A DNA stretch of 64,000 nt from Clostridiales bacterium (lineage in GTDB: Bacteria > Bacillota > Clostridia > Christensenellales > UBA1242). Below the pieces are notes generated by a model. It was not told where the DNA came from. It searched no databases and worked only from the letters and a program-made list of their open reading frames with translations. The first letter of the stretch is position 1, and every line of letters begins with the position of its first letter. Shown piece after piece: positions 62,724-64,000 of the stretch. The DNA is taken from contig DOEE01000002.1 of assembly GCA_003524095.1 (NCBI GenBank), forward strand, positions 117,528 through 181,527, in the 5' to 3' direction. Position numbers and translations under genes: made by a program.

Positions 62724-63198
62724 GAAAAAACATCTGAAAAATTATTTAAAATCTAATCAAACAAGCATTAGCGTTTTTATTCTCATTATTATACAAATCA
62801 AAATACCTTGCTAAAATTTTGAAATATTAACACGTTCTTTAGTGTATATAATACTTAAATATATTATATTAATAAATACATATATAGTAGCGGGGTTGCA
62901 CGAGTGACGATGTCAAAAAATTTTTCAATCACAATGGTTTAATGTATGTGCAAGTTGGTTTTGGGTGGGTGTGGTCGCAAATTTTGAAATTTTGGCACCC
63001 AAATATATGCGTTTGCAGAAAAATTTTTAGAAATTTCGACTGGTTTTTTGTAAATTTTACATTCAATGGTATGTTTTTGATGTCGATTTTGAGCATTTTT
63101 GACAAATTTATTTTGCCAGAAAAGAAACACTCGGAAGGGTGGGGTACAAAAAGGTTAAAAAACTTCAAAAAAATATTAAAAATCTTTTCAAAAAAGTG
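62724..63198. other. Intergenic stretch before the rRNA promoter, no gene
   Basis: AT-rich sequence with short open frames of low complexity on both strands, none with a ribosome site. GGGTG/CACCC at about 62965 and 62995 could form a hairpin. The stretch 62513-62678 is likewise empty. No 16S rRNA sequence occurs here. Confidence 0.5.
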
Positions 63199-63228
63199 TT
63201 GACTCGGAGTTTTGAGAAGTGGTATACT
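63199..63228 (+). promoter_or_regulatory. Promoter directly upstream of the 23S rRNA gene
   Basis: TTGACT (63199-63204), an 18-nt spacer, then TATACT (63223-63228). It is followed by a leader of about 240 nt resembling a 16S-23S spacer (GAGTACATTGACAACTGCAT at 63281 is boxA-like, for antitermination). Confidence 0.7.
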
Positions 63229-63476
63229 AACGTTGCAATCGTTTGAGAGAGATTTTAAATCAATTCAAAAACATTGCAAGAGTACATTGACAACTGCATA
63301 TTTATAAATGAAAATATGAAAACGAGTAAAGTTAAGTTTTGAAAATTTTTTCAAAAGATGACTAAACGAGAGTAATACAAAATATAACAATTCACGAATG
63401 CAAAATTTTGCAAGAGTAAAGAGTTCAAACGTTGTATCAAATATTAGTTAACAAATCAAGGAATTCGAAAGAATAC

Positions 63477-64000
63477 GATCAAGCGAAAAAGAGCGTATGG
63501 TGGATGCCTTGGCATTAGACGCCGATGAAGGACGCGGTAAGCTGCGAAAAGCTACGGGGAGTCGCAAACAGACTTTGATCCGTAGGTGTCCGAATGTGGG
63601 AACACACTAGCATTAGCCTGCTAGTATCGTTGCATAAATACATAGTGTAACGAAGGGAACCCTGGGAACTGAACCATCTAAGTACCAGGAGGAAAGGAAA
63701 GTAAATTAACGATTACCTAAGTAGTGGCGAGCGAACGGGTAAGAGCCCAAACCAATAATAGCAATATGATTGGGGTTAGGAACTACAACAAAATTGAATA
63801 TGTAAATGTAATAGAATTTGTTTGGAAAGGCGAACCAAAGAAGGTAAAAGTCCTGTATATGAAACATTTGCATTACGACGAGTAGTTTCCAGAGTAGCAC
63901 CGAGCACGAGGAATTTGGTGTGAATGTGGGAGGACCATCTCCTAAGGCTAAATACGATCTAATGACCGATAGCGTACAAGTACCGTGAGGGAAAGGTGAA
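63477..64000 (+). rRNA. 23S ribosomal RNA, 5' part (continues past the window)
   Basis: Begins at about GATCAAGCG and shows conserved 23S blocks: GGTGGATGCCTTGGC, CGATGAAGGACG, GAACTGAACCATCTAAGTA, CAGGAGGAAAGGAAA, GGCGAGCGAACGGG, and AAGTACCGTGAGGGAAAGGTGAA at the window edge. No 16S or tRNA genes lie within the 1.1 kb upstream; the next gene upstream encodes a DUF4143 protein on the other strand. Confidence 0.97.

Noticed and set aside
62929..63202. Overlapping open frames on both strands before the 23S promoter
   Set aside because: Low-complexity, no ribosome sites, frames overlap on opposite strands, and no recognisable domain.

Overview
The window is AT-rich bacterial DNA from a low-GC Gram-positive lineage, most likely an uncultured Clostridia-type anaerobe. 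This rests on consensus Shine-Dalgarno sites and -35/-10 boxes, many intrinsic terminators, a SAM-I (S-box) riboswitch, DegV, TypA and a LysM-GH18 SleL-like protein. Formate-tetrahydrofolate ligase, an [FeFe]-hydrogenase, rubrerythrin and superoxide reductase point to strict anaerobiosis. TGA and TAA act as normal stops.

Layout. 1-9.1 kb: the 3' end of a surface protein, degV, radC-RNHCP, a degenerate DAC-domain (c-di-AMP-type) protein facing a heterodimeric ABC exporter across a 10-bp-arm palindrome, and two small genes. The second small gene is readable only after a -1 frame change at an A_AAA_AAG heptamer. 9.1-11.2 kb: an ABC exporter behind what looks like a complete attenuator (promoter, 16-codon leader peptide, mutually exclusive hairpins, terminator). 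11.2-14.1 kb: a DUF421 remnant, metK under a SAM riboswitch, and an HExxH protein.

14.1-20.4 kb: a probable genomic island next to tRNA-Thr(GGT). It holds 5'-half tRNA copies, a decayed gene, a Sua5 pseudogene with stops in its signature motif, an [FeFe]-hydrogenase and a rubrerythrin/superoxide-reductase operon. A degenerate tRNA 3' half closes it.

20.4-32.2 kb: mostly minus-strand housekeeping genes: a TIM-barrel isomerase, an M20 peptidase, pyrG followed by a lipoprotein and a small membrane protein, a SleL-like gene, then fhs / TrxB-like / galE / rdgB. The TrxB-like flavoprotein lacks both redox-active cysteines. 32.2-36 kb: a TasA/CalY-like exported protein that may be leaderless, a CNNM/CorC-type protein and typA.

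36.7-60.8 kb: a single 7,821-codon gene for a giant N-terminally anchored surface protein. It is built of InlB-B/Flg_new-type repeats with a Cys/His-rich C-terminal tip, and it overlaps a lipoprotein gene by ATGA. 61-64 kb: a DUF4143 ATPase, long palindromes, a dispersed two-hairpin repeat, and the 5' end of a 23S rRNA gene. The 23S gene has its own promoter and no 16S gene before it, which suggests unlinked rRNA genes.

All functional calls come from reading the sequence and from family knowledge; no searches or folding programs were run.
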